Shown piece by piece: positions 33,078 through 46,209 of a stretch of 64,000 nt of DNA; the stretch's first letter is position 1; each line of letters begins with the position of its first letter. The stretch spans positions 72,110,652 to 72,174,651 of the forward strand of contig CM060178.1 of NCBI GenBank assembly GCA_030549775.1, written 5' to 3'. The position numbers were made by a program, and so were the translations under genes. Under the pieces are notes generated by a model. It was not told the origin of the DNA. It made no database searches and saw only the letters and a list, made by a program, of their open reading frames with translations. The DNA comes from Tamarix chinensis. Taxonomy: Eukaryota; Streptophyta; Magnoliopsida; Caryophyllales; Tamaricaceae.

Positions 33078-33758
33078 CAGGGATGACAATAGGTTGGATT
33101 CGAGCCGGATTCAATCATATTCAGATCCGGATCCTTTTATATTACCGAGACCTAAATCCGACATAGATTCATAGGGTCTCAAAAGTTCAGATCCAGATCC
33201 AAATTTATCGGGTCTAACAGGTAAACTGATCCTAAATGGGTTCAGTTATTTTTTTAAAAAAAATTAATAACCTAAGTAAATATAAATACATTTATATTTT
33301 ATATAACTTAATATGTATTTTTTGTTAAAAAATCTTCCGTGTGAAAAAAATAAATATATTAAAATAGTTACGTTAACTTTTTAAATAGTATTTTAATGCT
33401 TTTAGAATATAATATTGTACATATTGCTTTTAAAATAAATAAATAAAATTAAAATTAAAAAAATAAATAAGAAGCTCAAATAAGATTATGACAATAATGA
33501 AAAATATAATATTTGTATATATTTATATATGTATATATATAAACACACATACATATATATACTAAATGGATCTTGCGGATAGGGTCTGGATCGGGTATGG
33601 ATCTAGAACTACTGGACTTAGACTCAGATCCTTTAAGATATATATGGACCCAGATCTAACTCAGATCTGTCGGATCTAAAAATTATGAACTCAGACCTAT
33701 TAAAAATAAAATGGCTCTAGAAAGTCTAGGTCGAGTCTGAGATTCATTGTCATCCCAA
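33078..33758. mobile_element. Second non-autonomous hAT (681 bp), decayed
   Basis: The left end CAGGGATGACAATAGG and right end ATTCATTGTCATCCCAA form imperfect terminal inverted repeats. The flanks gatctgta (33070-33077) and actctgta (33759-33766) match at 6 of 8 positions, a decayed 8-bp TSD. The sub-terminal GGATCTGGATC/GGGTCTGGATCGGG motifs resemble those of the 18381-19417 element, so they are related but this one is older and AT-richer. No transposase was found. Confidence 0.75.
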
Positions 33759-34550
33759 ACTCTGTATGTTGAAGAAAATTGCAGTAGGTAAGTTACGCTA
33801 TCGTTTATTTACAATTTATTACTTCCAGGAACGAAAATTGCAGTAGGAAGTTGCTACTTGCAAGGTTTGAATTCCTACGTTGATCTCGCCCCGTCGTATA
33901 AACAAGTCATACGAATCAATACTTGTTGATTATTTTTAAGTTGGTAAGATCAAGGCCCATCCCGTGCCGTATGTCGATCCCGCAAGAATTATAAATTACA
34001 TACCTTATCGGTTCATAAGGTTAGTACACAAGTTACCAATTGACAATTGGCTCAACTGTCATCGGTGACATAAACATTTGGATCGTTCCAATACATATGT
34101 GTATTTATTTTAATTTTCATCAAGAAAATAAACGTTTTAGATTTTTCTAATTAAGGCATGGTTGCCAATTTAAGGAATTTCCATAGCTAAATATTACTAG
34201 TATTTATAATGATAGTAGGAGAGGCATTTTCATCTTAGTACTCGTTGAGGTAATGGGAAAGGAAAATAAATCTTGAATTTACAACTTCTAAAACAATTTA
34301 CTTAAAATAGATTCAAAAATTCTGAAGAAATACCCACTTTAGGTCTTTGTTAAGATTGAAATGAGTATTTGCTTAAAAAATTTATGTTATTTTTAAATAC
34401 ACTATTTAAGAGGCAAGAGTATATTTTACACTCCTAGTATCCCCATATCAAACAAGCATGTATATTTTTGTTAGAGATATTGCACCAACTAACTCTATAT
34501 TTTAGGGCACCATATAACCCGACTACATTTTATACAATGCCTAATATCTT
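33759..34550. other. AT-rich DNA, nothing recognised
   Basis: No coding, repeat or RNA feature was identified. The segment aaaattgcagtaggtaagtt is partly repeated at 33776 and 33834 (about 60 bp apart). Confidence 0.4.
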
Positions 34551-34589
34551 GTATTTTGGAGAAATGACACTATATAACTTGGAATTTCG

Positions 34590-35520
34590 TTCAACTTGCC
34601 AAATACCAATGCGGATTGAGTTGCAAATGGATCTACAAACATGAAGATGACATACCTAAGGCTGAAGAAGCAAGATGGAAAGCTAGCCTTGTTGTTAAAG
34701 GCTTTAGTTAAAATGAATGTATTTGTTTTAATGAAGTCTTCTCTTTGATTGTTTGCCCTATCTCAATTTGAATGCTTATTGCACTTGCTGCTATATTTGA
34801 GTTGGAGTTGGAGAAATTGGATGTCAATGTAACTTTTCTACATAGGAAGTTCTAAGAAGAGACCAACATGACTCAACTTGAAGGGTTTTCTTATTGTTAA
34901 TAAGGAATACCATGCTTACCACTCGCAAAAATCCTTATATAGCCTAAAAGAAGTTCCAAATAAGTTGTACAAGAGATTTGTTTCTCTATGATCGGGTAAG
35001 ACTACAAACAAATAAGACGTGACATCTATGTTTGTTTCTAATAGTTCAAAGATGATTCCTTTTATTTAATTGTTTCTTTTATGTCAATGATATATTGATT
35101 ACTTCCAATGATAAGTCTTTGATCAATAAGTTGAATTCCTTAATAACATGCCCCCTTTTTTTTGTAGGATTGTATGATCCTACGATTCAATTTTGAGGAT
35201 CCCCATCAGTCATACATAAAATTTTGAATCCAACATTCTTGATTGAGAAGGTTCTTAACAAGTTCAACATGTGTACCTGTGATGCTATCTCCACTCCTTT
35301 AGCTACTCATTTCTAACTTTCATTAAAGCTTTGTCAACAAATAGGGAAATAAAAGGGGCAAATTTCTGGTGCCCCTTATTCTAGTGCAGTTGTTAACTTG
35401 ATGTACACCATGCTTTGCATTGAATATAATCATATATATGTCATGTGGATGGTTAATTGTTATATGCATAATCCTGGAAAGGATTATTGGATTGTAGTTA
35501 GGGGGATTTTTTTTCCTAAA
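34590..35520 (+). pseudogene. Ty1/copia reverse transcriptase remnant
   Basis: Reading frames give CKWIYKHEDDIPKAEEARWK, ASLVVKGFS, LIALAAIFELELEKLDVNVT then FLHRKF, and YHSQKSLYSLKEVPNKLYKR. These are copia RT blocks (NKWVYKIK, ARLVAKGF, TLLALAA, QMDVKTAFLHG, KSLYGLKQAPRQW). Multiple stops and frameshifts occur. No LTRs were found, so it is an isolated fragment of a lineage different from the 10166 element. Confidence 0.8.
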
Positions 35521-35867
35521 GGGTTCTTCTCATCTTCCTTTAGTGTTTGATAATGATAGGAGTAAGACAACATCTAATAATATTATTAGTTTCACTAAAT
35601 CTTTTATGTGGGTGATTTGTATAAGCATAGTCGTATAGGTCTCTCTCTAAATACATTATCACTTTATATTTGATTGCTATTAGTTGGAAAGTATCACTAT
35701 AGTATATTGTTCCTTCTCGCATTAAAGAAAAACTTATGACTACCACATGGATAATCTACCAAAATTTCATTTGACTCGATAATGCTCCTAAAATTATCCA
35801 AAACATAAGTTATATCTAATTCAATTTGTCAAATTATGTTCATAAAAATGAATAAGTTTGGGTTGGA
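35521..35867. other. AT-rich spacer, nothing recognised
   Basis: No feature recognised between the copia fragment and the left edge of the D LTR. The minus frame at 35540-35746 has no family hallmark. Confidence 0.4.
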
Positions 35868-36573
35868 TTAAATATTAATGTATTATTAGACCATTGATTA
35901 TTTGATGTATCTTATAATCTTACCACAAATATGCAATGCGCATAAATATACAATTGACGGACAATTAGGTCATTCTTTAAAGGGAAGGGCCATAACGTCC
36001 CTATGAAACTCTAATTTCACATGATGAACATAAATTCTCCCATAGGACTCATCTCACCACCAAATTTAATGCACCATCCTAAATTAATATATTTAACATC
36101 ATACACAAAAATAAAGGTCTTGCTCCAACATATTACTCCTACGTTAACGAGTCTACCTCTAGGGTTACTATTTACCACTTAAGCTATTTTCTCATTTTTT
36201 TTACCTATGCTATTCATAAATATCTCAAATATTTCAAGTATCATACTTATCATATTTTAAGTACACTCACATTTTAAAATTACCAAAATTCCTTACTTGA
36301 CCCATATTAACTAAAATGCCCTTAACTTATCAAAAGCCTCAAATCCCAACTTAGATAACTTGTGTCTTACTCAACTATCGTTTGGTCATATTACTTTAAA
36401 AAAATTTTCATATTATCATCATATGACCAAAATTCCCCTATGATAGCCATAAAATCCCAATGTCCGCAAAACCCTAACTTTGACATAATCAATCTCCCAC
36501 CTTCAATTTATTACATCACGATATGAAGTAACCATATTCATTTCCATTTCCCATGCTCTACCAAAACCATATT
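35868..36573 (-). repeat. D chromovirus 3' LTR, part 1 (left end truncated)
   Basis: It aligns with 59570-60017 in the D right LTR: attaatgtattattagacca, gggaagggccataacgtccc and cccaccttcaatttattaca all recur there. Homology starts abruptly near 35868, so about 845 bp of the LTR end present at 58726-59570 is missing. It ends where C2 is inserted. Confidence 0.75.
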
Positions 36574-36889
36574 TTTAATACCCCAAAATTTTAAAAAGTG
36601 ATAAATTAATAAATAGCTTTTATTTAGGATAAATTAGCTTTTAAATTTATTTAATTTAATTATTTTATGAATTTTTTAGCATATAAAATTAGATATGAAT
36701 ATTTAGTAAATTAAAATAAATATTTTATTTTATTTTATCATACTCATTTTATTTAAATAATTTTCTAAACCAATATTTTTTTAAAATTAATCTTTTTAAA
36801 CCAATATATTAAATTATATTAAATTAAATTATTAAATTATTTTATATATCAAAAATATTACATTCTATTATTCCATAAATTATTTTATC

Positions 36890-38150
36890 TTATTTTTCCC
36901 CATTTCCATTTTCCTTTTTCCCCTTTTCCTATTTTTCTCTCCTTTTTCTCCTTTCCTTCTTTTTCCTTTTTTTTCTCTTTCGAGCCGCTAGGCCTGTGGC
37001 TTCTCCCCCTACGCACTGGGCCGCTGGCCCAATCCCCTCTCCTTCTCCCTCTCCCACGCGATTCCATCCAACCCACTCCCCCGTCTTCCTTTTCTTCTCT
37101 TCCTTTCCTCCCCCTGACTGGGCCAGCCCAATTCTTCCTTTTCTTTCCTCCCCTCTCCCTCACCCATGGGTCAACACGTTCTTCTTTTCTCCCTCGCCCG
37201 GCTGACCTACTCCTTCTTTTCTTCTTCTTCTTCTTCCTTCATCCCTCACTACCTAAGCATGCCCTGCCATCACCTCTTCTCCCCTCTCTGCACCACCCGC
37301 CTCCCTACAACATTGCACTCTCGCCCTCTCTCTCCCCTGTCCTTTTCTTCCCCTTTTTGGACCAAACCAACCTTGCACCCCTAGCCACTCATGCCTTCTT
37401 CTTTCTCTTCTTCCCCTTCCCTCTCCCTACACCCACTATACCGCTACCACCTGAAACCTACCCCGACTAGCCACATCTACTCCCCTCTTCTTCCTCTTCT
37501 TTTTCTTCTTCCCCTTCTGCTTCATCCTGCCCATTCAACCTTGCATTCTCCCTCTCCTAACCTTTTTTTCTCCCATTTCTTCTCCTTTATTCACTTCCCC
37601 TGTTTTGCTCCACCACCCCCATTCCGTCGCTGCCACCGCCCTATCATCTGCCTGCATTGCCTCCTACCACCTCCTACTACCACCCTACACCACCAAGCCA
37701 CCCCCTCGAGCCCCCTAAAACCCCTTCTTCCTCTCCTCTTCTTTTTCTCCCTTCTTGGTGGCCACCCTGCTCCTCCTCCGTCTGCAGCTGTTCTACCGCT
37801 TCCACTACCCCCAAGCCACCAACCCTCTCCTTGTAACCTCCCCTACCACCCCCTTACCTCCTTTGGCTGAAATCCACCCCTACAGCCTCTCTTTTTCCTC
37901 TTCCCTTTTCCTTCCTTCTCCTCCTCCACCACTCCTATAGCCCCTTTATAGCCCTATTGTAGCTGCCTCCGCTGGCCTTGGTCGTCGATCACCCATCCCC
38001 GACCACCACCTACACCCCACTCCACCCCTACACCCATCCCTTGCCCTAACTCCCCTCCACCTCCCCTCTTCCTAGCCCCCAAAACCCCAACCTAAAAACA
38101 ACCATCCCTTCCTGTCTTCCACCCCCTTCGACCCCATTCTGCCCTTATTT
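36890..38150 (+). other. Pyrimidine-rich leader of C2
   Basis: 1.2 kb of C/T-rich sequence holds Pro/Leu/Ser-rich frames (37391-37870, 159 residues; 37166-37384). Equivalent frames exist in C1 and C3 in the same sense but are low complexity and differ in register. Not annotated as genes. Confidence 0.65.
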
Positions 38151-38158
38151 TGCATGCA

Positions 38159-38183
38159 GCTCATGCTGCATGAGCAACGTGAG
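38159..38183 (+). other. Conserved hairpin of the C LTR (C2 copy)
   Basis: Sense strand GCTCATG, loop CTGCATGAGCAA, then CGTGAG(T). The first 17 bases alone form an almost perfect palindrome (GCTCATGCTGCATGAGC). Confidence 0.65.
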
Positions 38184-38819
38184 TCTTGCCTCAATGTTGG
38201 CTAGGTTTTAAGGTATAATAATGGTTAAATAAAGTATATCATTAATTAAGTTTTGATAAAGTTTTATGCTTTTTAGTTTTTCCTATTTCTAATATGATAA
38301 TTATTGATATTATTTTTAGGTATTGATTTTGCTAATCAAAGCTTGAATCTTTAACTAGGGTACTGGTAATATTTGATTTTTACAAAATATAAGGTAACCA
38401 TTAAACCTTACTTAAACGTATGGATATACTTATGCTAGTACATTAGGGTTTTTAATATACTTATATGGATGCAATATATTGTAAGTATAATGTATTTAGT
38501 TGCTTGCATTGATTGATAAAAAAAAAGGAAGCATGCTAAGTTATGAGTTATGTGTAGAAATAATGCTTAAGAATGAGCTTTGTTGTTAATAAAAATGTTA
38601 AGTGCTTGTCTATGATATGCTATATTAATGTGGCCATTGATGTATAAATATTGTTATTATGAGCCCTAGGGGTATTTTAGTAATATTTTTTATGTAAGAA
38701 TGTGGCCTAAATAAGTGTGGGTGCTAATGAGTATTATGATAAATAATAATAGTTGGTGGAGTTGGATGATGAGTATGAAGCATTAATATTAATATATTAT
38801 GTAGTGTGGGTATTTTAGT

Positions 38820-39670
38820 AAAAGTGGTGTAATAAGGGCAAAATGATAAATTGTAAGAGTAAAGGGGGAAAAATAGTAAATGGACAAGTAAAAAGGGCAT
38901 TTTAGTAATTTTACATGGGGAGGTGATAACTTGGTAAATTGTGGATACGAGAAAGTATTTTGGTGGAATAAATATAATGGAAAGGGTAAAATGGTAATTT
39001 TGAAAGCAAAGGAGTAAAATGGTAATTTTAATAAAGTAGAAGGGGTAAAATGGTACTTTAATAAAGTAGAAGGGCAAAATGGTAATTTTGGAAGTAAAGG
39101 GGTAAAATAGTAATTTAATGAAGTAGAAGGGTGAAATGGTAATTTAACAAAGTAGAAGGGTAAAATGGTAATTTTGAAAGTAAAGGAGTAAAATGGTAAT
39201 TTAATAAAGTAGAAGGGTAAAATGGTAATTTGGTATAAATGAAGGGTAATTTAGTAATTATAATAATGGAGAAGGGCAATTTGGTAATTTAACCAACAAA
39301 AAGGGCAATTTGGTAATTATAATAATGGAGAAGGGCAATTTGGTAATTTAACCAACTAAAAGGGAAATTTGGCAATTATAATAATGGAGAAAGACAATTT
39401 GGTAATTATAATAATGAAGAAAGACAATTTGGTAATCTAACCAACCAAATGGGAAACCCGACAAGTATAACAAATATGAAGGGTGATTGGTGACTTAATA
39501 AGTATGGATGATAACTTGGTAACCTAACACGAGTAAGGGGCAACTTGGTAATTATGCAACATGGAGGGTAATATGGTAAATTGGCAAGTAAAGAAGGGAT
39601 GACTTAATAATTATACAAGCAAAGGGTAGTTTGGTAATTTTGTAGAGATGAAAGGGGTAAATCAGTAACT
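38820..39670 (+). repeat. ~30-bp minisatellite of C2
   Basis: More than 20 units of the type aagggtaaaatggtaatttt plus a short variable part (aataaagtag, aaagtaaagg, ataataatggag). Unit length is about 27-34 bp. C3 has the same array at 62820-64000+. Confidence 0.9.
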
Positions 39671-40374
39671 TGTTTCTAATATGTCAATAGGTTAACGGAG
39701 TTTCATAATAAGACTCAAGTAACATGGATTAGCAAGATAAGGGTATTTGACAATCAGTAAGTATCACGAAAACGAATCCTAAATCAGAATTAGATGAGAT
39801 AATGATGGCCTTAATGATTCCTCTAAGTTATCTTGGGTAATTGTATGAATAAGGAGTACCTAATGATATCATAAACAACTGAAAGTGAATAAGTATCTCG
39901 TTGTTGTGCTTTTTGTGATTACCTTAATTAAGACAATAATAATTAAAGTGAAAGACCTCGAGATTAGGAATGGTGGCTCTTTAGGGTTCACTATCCTAAA
40001 GATGTGGTCTAGCCCACGATTATTCTAGTATTTGCAGGTGTGCCTTAGTACCCTAGCCAGGCCCTACATCTTACTCTATCTAGCTCTACAGACTTATTTA
40101 GGGGGAATGCATACTTATAGATTAGGTGTCCTTGTCAATAGGGTACTGTGTAGCTTGTATGCACCAGTATGACTAGGGTACCTTTGCATCCCTGGGTTGA
40201 TGGTTGAAGGGTACTAAGTAGCTTGTATGCACTAGTACGACCAGTGTACCTTTGTGTCTCTGGGATCTTGATTTTTCCTTCGAGGCAAATAAATGGAACT
40301 TTTGTGATAATTAAAAAGGGAAAGCACTAATCATGTAAAGTGAAAGATGATTGAGCTGGGCCTAGATGAATTAT

Positions 40375-40875
40375 ATTATTAGTACCAGTCCACCAAATTT
40401 AACAGTAGCCCAGGAGCATTTTTCCCTAGAAGATGTATATGAGTACCAGTCCACCAGATATAATAGTGGCCTAGAAGCATTTTGCCCTAGAAGATGTTTA
40501 TGAGTATCGGTCCACCAGATATAATAGTGGCCCAGAAGCATTTTGTCTTAGAAGATATATATGAGTACCGGTCCACTAGATATAATAGTGGCCCAGGAGT
40601 GTTTTTCCCTGGAAGATGTATATATGTATTCTAATCCACCGACTATAATAGTGGGGGTTCCGAACTCAATAAACCCAATCTTGGATGCGAATAAATCATG
40701 GAATATACTAATCACTTATAGTGGAACACCATGTGATTCGAGGTCTGACCGATCCACCAGCTCTAATAATGGCCAAGAGCCTTTTACCCTAGAGACCGAT
40801 CAACCGGTGAATAATAGTGTTTAGGAGCGTTCTGCCCTGTATGTTTCTAGTCCACTGGCTATTATAGTGGGGTTG
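40375..40875 (+). repeat. CCGGTCCACCAGATATAATAGTGG block in C2
   Basis: Seven or so units of about 60 bp contain taccggtccaccagatataa then tagtgg, with spacers such as cagaagcattttgccctaga. It is the reverse complement of the C1 block. Confidence 0.85.
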
Positions 40876-41530
40876 ATGTACTCACATGGATATAATTTGA
40901 GAGATGATGGAATCATGATTGATTATGGATTAAGGCCCAAAAGTATTGACTTTACATTAAGATCTACTAATATGTGATGGACTTGCTAAGTATGTGGATG
41001 TTGTGTATGCATTTCTTATTATATGTGTATATAAATTTGCATCATGTGTTGCATTACGAGCCTACTTTTCAGTGTGGTTTAAAGGATTACTTAGTACTAT
41101 AGTATTGAAGGGTTCCATTCTTGAGCCACTGCCTATTCATTGGGTAGTGTACCTTATAGGTTCGTTTTAGGTGCTATTCAAGTGGTCAACGGGAAAGAGA
41201 GTAAGGATGATCCAGGAACCCTTAGGGTTTCACTCCTTCACCTTTTAATTCCTGGTTTAAATATAATTTGTATTATTGTATCCACTAGTAGTAGATTCTA
41301 TTCTTCTAAAATGTTTATTATGCTACTATGATTTAAATATGGTTTGAGTTTCTAACAGATTGTATTTTATTCCTTTAGCCTTAGCACTTGGTACTGGAAC
41401 AGTAGGAGTGAACCGGTCTGGTACTTATTGTGACGGTAATATCCCCAAAATTCACAGTTTTGTTATTTTGCTTCTGCGGTTTCTTTTAATAAAATAATTT
41501 TTTTTTGTAGTGAATTTTGGGGGTGTTACA

Positions 41531-42570
41531 ATATGCCATATTATCACACTTAGGGTTTTAAGATAATACTTATTGTATGTAAACCATATAAGACTATACT
41601 TTCATGTAGTATCCACATTTTCATATCATAATACAACATCATCATAACATGATATTCGCACATGAATTATGAGATATAATAACATCAATCATGATATTAC
41701 ATGCAAAGTACACATAGAATTCAAGAATACTTAACTATGACATGTAGCCTTACATAAGGGGCAGGCTACATCTAAGAAAATGTAACCCTACAATACCTCA
41801 TCTGAGACCACCAGAAAATTACCTACAAACCACAAGGTTAAAATTAAGAGAACAAAAATGAAAAGTATAAGGCAAGGGTGGGTGAAAAAATGGAGCAAAA
41901 TCAAATAAACCAAGGCGTGCAAGGATTGAACAAGCTGTGAAAAGAAATTGGTGCAATAAGGAAGGGTGCAAAGTCAATACTTAAAGCAGCTAAGGAGTGC
42001 AGAGTCTGATTTAGATGTAGTTAGGGGGTGTAACATCACCCTTTGACGTAGATAGGATTGTTCTAGTGTGGGTTTCTGATGTTGTGGTGATGGTTTAGTG
42101 TTAGTTTCATATGCAACCTAGGGTGGTGTTGCATGATGTTAGAGTTGTTGGAGGAGATGGTTGGTGAGAGGCTAAAGACAACATGGGTGAATGATGTAAC
42201 TACAGGGATTCTACTTCAAGGATTGATGTAGCTAAGTTGAGGTTGTGTAGAGTTGTGATGCAATTAAAGGTATTATTACGTATACTTATATAAGCTACAA
42301 AGCTATTCTACAATACAGTAGAGGATAACAACGGGACAAAGCATAGAAATGTTGAGGAAAGGAAGAGATGGGATATGAGGTGAGTTTGGTGAGGCAATTA
42401 AATTCATTAAGTCAAGAAGGAGAATAATAATTATGATGGTAGGTTGTGTGCAAAAAGGATTGGACGTGAGGCATGGAGTGGTGGTGAATTCATGCATAGA
42501 TCAACAAGGTATGACACTATTGGTATGAAGATTACTTGACTAAGGTTGGGAGTTGATGGAGGAGTAAAGG
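41531..42570 (-). repeat. D chromovirus 3' LTR, part 2
   Basis: It resumes after C2 with gccatattatcacacttagg then gttttaagat, matching 60018-60045, and continues to tagagttgtgatg (compare tagagttatgatg at 60751). The following ~310 bp (42260-42570) have no counterpart in the window because the right LTR is broken at 60772. The 64-residue minus frame at 42303-42497 is not recognised. Confidence 0.75.
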
Positions 42571-43495
42571 TGATGTAGGAGCATCCCCTTCAAATAATAA
42601 AAACAAAGATTTTCTACTTATTAGTTTTTTCTAAATTTGAAGACTTCAAAACTCTTCTCACTTGGGTTAATGAACCATAAGATTATTAAAGTGCCATACA
42701 AAGCCAAGCAACACCAAAATAAGCCATTGACCCCCATGTGTGGCTGGCTTTATTTTGGCTACATTATGGCTCCACAAATCCATTTCTAATCGGCTCCAAT
42801 ATGGCTCATAAAAAGCCACTTTTTTATCCATCCCTACATGTCACCATTTTCAACTGAAGAGTCAACCTTGTGCAACCCTATTTCATGTGCATATTTAAGG
42901 GGATTTGGGAAGATAATATTGAGGATATCAAGGCATTAAGATCTAGATTAGAATAGGGAGAAACAACCTCAAGAGTTTCAGCCCAACTTCCAACCTACCG
43001 AGGAGACTACATGTATCAACTAAAGTTTTCCTTTATTAGTTAAGCATAGTCAATCAACTAAAGTTTTCCTAATTTGTAATTTTTGTTTTCTAAGAATTTT
43101 TCATGGGTTTTAATAGCATCCATCATGTGATGGGAGGCTAGGAAGGGTTAACAATCAAGTATAGTTGATTGTAGAGACTAGTAACCTTAGTTAGCTTGTA
43201 TTAATATAAAATATGGTTGGGGTGTAACCAAATCTACTCATTATGAGTTAGATATGTAATTTACTCACTAAAGGCCTGTTGAAGGGAGAGGCAGCTTTTT
43301 ATGGAAAAAAATAACCTATTGTCGACATAACATTCCTTCTCAAGGCTAAGTGTTATTCTTGTGAGTTCTCAAAATCTTACACCATTTTAGCTAAGAGTTG
43401 AAACCTTAGTTTGTTAGTGTAAGTACTTAACCTTGAAAGTATTTCAACATTAATTTCACCTCTCTTCTTCTTACCTCTACTATACTGTAACACCC
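42571..43495 (+). repeat. Gypsy 5' LTR, part 1
   Basis: It aligns with 55865-56800 of the 3' LTR: cttcaaaactcttctcactt, taagattattaaagtgccat, catcatgtgatgggaggcta and ttagctaagagttgaaacct all recur. It starts at TGAT or TGTA (42571 or 42574); the first ~15 bp are missing from the 3' LTR copy. It ends with the TSD TATAC of A3. Confidence 0.85.
43491..43495. repeat. TSD TATAC, left copy (A3)
   Basis: TATAC recurs at 48127-48131. The 3' LTR of the host gypsy element shows a single TATAC at 56800-56804, the empty site. Confidence 0.9.
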
Positions 43496-44194
43496 CCAAA
43501 TTTACTACTGAAAAATTTCGTTAAATTAAAAGAAGTTTAGCGGAAGCAAGCAAATGAAATTGTAAATCTGGGGGTATTACCGCCACACTTAGTACCAGAT
43601 CAATCCATAACTACCGACCCGATACTAAGTGCTAAGGCTAGAAAGAATAAAACCAGAACAAATCATTCCCAAAATGCAAGTTTTGCGGAATCAGAGTGCG
43701 AAGGTCAAAAGTTACATTCCGAAATACAATTTAAAAGGTCCATATATCAGAATACATAAAATAACGGAATAGAAAAGTACGATAAAACCCTCGGAAAATT
43801 AAATACAACACTTGTAACCTCCAAGGTAAAATACAATTAAACCACACAATTTTCGAAGGTAAATATACGGACCGCTTACTCACTCAGATCAAGCCTTCCA
43901 CCCCAATTTAGTAACTGATCAACCTGCATCAAAGGTCTGCTCCCCACCATCGGTGGATCATTGCAGGACCCAGTCAATCAAGGTAGTATCAGTACGGGTC
44001 CAGTACTGAGTAAGGGCGCAGGTGAGCTAAGGCCAAGCATACAATCATACCACATAGCACACACGACACAAAATATAAGTCACATGCGATAACACACAAA
44101 ATAAGGCCTGAGTACTTTTCTGGTGACTTATTCTTTATTCTCATTAATGATAAGTCCATTTCACACATACTCTTTAATAACCCATGTGAGTGCG

Positions 44195-44550
44195 GGAGCC
44201 CCACTATTATAGCCGGTGGATCGGTCACTTATAGGGAAGAACACACCTAACCACTATTATACGCCGGTGGATCGGTCTCCAGGGCACAACGCTCCTGGCC
44301 ACTATTATGCCGGTGGATCGGTCTGGCCCCGACTCTCATGCTGTTCCACTGTAAATATATAGTATCTTTCCCATGATTTAATTACAACATACTGTTTGGT
44401 TTGTTGAGCTCGGGATCTCCCACTATTATAGCCGGTGGATCGGTCACGTATAGGGCAGAACGCACCTAACCACTATTATACGCCGGTGGATCGGTCTCCA
44501 GGACACCCCGGCACATGGCCACTATTATGCCGGTGGATCGGTCTGGGCCC
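44195..44550 (-). repeat. CACTATTAT...GCCGGTGGATCGG block in A3
   Basis: Six units such as cactattatagccggtggat then cggtc lie in two groups separated by a short spacer, exactly paralleling the two-group organisation in A1 (3217-3545). Confidence 0.85.
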
Positions 44551-46079
44551 GGCTCAACAATCTTACTCTTTAAGTAATTAATGTCTTATGCATGTATTAT
44601 TAAATAAGGTTCCACCCTTGACATGCATGTCTACTACTCTCTACTTCTTTCCTCCCCAGGGGGCCGTCCCATATCTTGAGACTCCTGCGCCCCTTATCAC
44701 ACCCCGACATCCATTCCCTTTTACTCTTATACATAAGGAAACGTAGTAAAGGCACACTCTTCCCGAGAATGTAGGTATCACCCTAACACCACGCTATCGG
44801 TCCCGCATGTCCTCACCCCTCTAGGGCTCCTCCTTGGAAAACCCTACTTTGGGCCTACATGGCCCAACTCTTCCTTACTCATCCTAACTTTACCTTGTTC
44901 CTTGTCTCGCATCCCGTCTCTACTAAGAAATTTCCAAACTATATCCCTTTATTTCCCCAACTCCGTAGGTGACCGCCCAACCCTAGTTGACCACGCCAAA
45001 CCCTAGCACTTTACTTCCTCCCCAAGTAACCTCCCCTCTTTGCCCCAAAACCTCTTCTCTCATTTAGAAGCCCATACTCATCCTTCATACAAGTGGACTC
45101 TCACTCTCAACCTCATACTCCATCCCTCCTTGATCATTTTTACCTTGGTACCCTTCAAATTGCTCATTTCCTCCCAAAACCCTAATTGGGTCCCTTAGAT
45201 GCCCTTACATCCGCCCACGTACTATTTTACATCAAAGTCTCCAATGGACCCATAACTTTGACATTATCTCATTTACGCCCTAAATCAACTTTCCTCACGT
45301 AAGATTCATCCCCATGCGTAATTCAAATAAACCATGCAGACTCCCCAACGCCCACTTATACACAAAACCCTAATAAGGTCTCTTACGCACCAACTTACGT
45401 ACTATTTCTCATACCAAGTCACCAATCATTCCAAGACTCTCCCAAGCTCTTACTTACAACCCAAATCAACTTTTCACACGTAAGGTCTAGTCCCCCCATG
45501 CAAACTTCCCAAATGTCCACTTCCTTGTTGTTCCTTTATTATCATTTCATGCTACCCAAAACCCTAGCATGCATGTCCTAGAGGGCCAAAACAAGTCACA
45601 TCATCAACATCATCATTAAACATGGAACATGTCATACACGTATAGTACAAGGCACACACAACATACCTCATGATCCACGCTACGCTACACAAAATAGGTT
45701 ATTCATAACGCATGCATAATACACATCAACATGGCATGTTCATCATTCACCCACACCATACATCACACATAACACAAGGCCATAGCTTCGTCCTTACCTA
45801 ACACGACACCGGTCTTGGAGCACACTCCTATGCCTCCTCCGGGTGTCGACTTGACTCGCCTATAAGAGGGAAAACTAGGGTTACTTTTCCTCCGACCAAA
45901 ACACTATTCTTTTCTACCTTACTCTTATCTTTAACTTACCATTAGGGCGAAGAATAGTAACGTTACTTTTATAAGTGAAGTATGGTCAATATTCTCAAGG
46001 TAGTTAATCAAGCTACTACTAATAAAAGTAGCTACAATAATTTAAAGTAATTTTAATAACATTTATTATTAACGGTAGT

Positions 46080-46155
46080 AGTTCAATGTTACTAATAATA
46101 ATGATAATAGTGAATAATAATAATATTAATAATAATGATAGTAATAATAGTAATA

Positions 46156-46209
<54 letters not shown>

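Larger units (their letters stand above)
36574..41530 (+). mobile_element. Solo LTR C2 (large LTR, plus orientation)
   Basis: This 4,957-bp segment begins at ttttaataccccaaaatttt (expected TGTAATACCCC, second base changed) and ends TTTTGGGGGTGTTACA. Flanks are atatt (36569-36573) and atatg (41531-41535). The paralogous D LTR at 60010-60030 shows the empty site (aaaaacatatttcatattac), which proves an insertion. Contents: pyrimidine-rich leader 36890-38150, hairpin 38159, minisatellite 38820-39670 and CCGGT-type block 40375-40870. There is no gag or pol. Confidence 0.85.

Noticed and set aside
37391..37870. 159-residue Pro/Ser-rich protein
   Set aside because: Composition artefact of the pyrimidine-rich leader in C2; no domain, no conserved register.
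38820..39670. CRISPR-like array
   Set aside because: Spacers and repeats are not distinct, unit length varies and all units are diverged copies; it is a minisatellite in a plant LTR.
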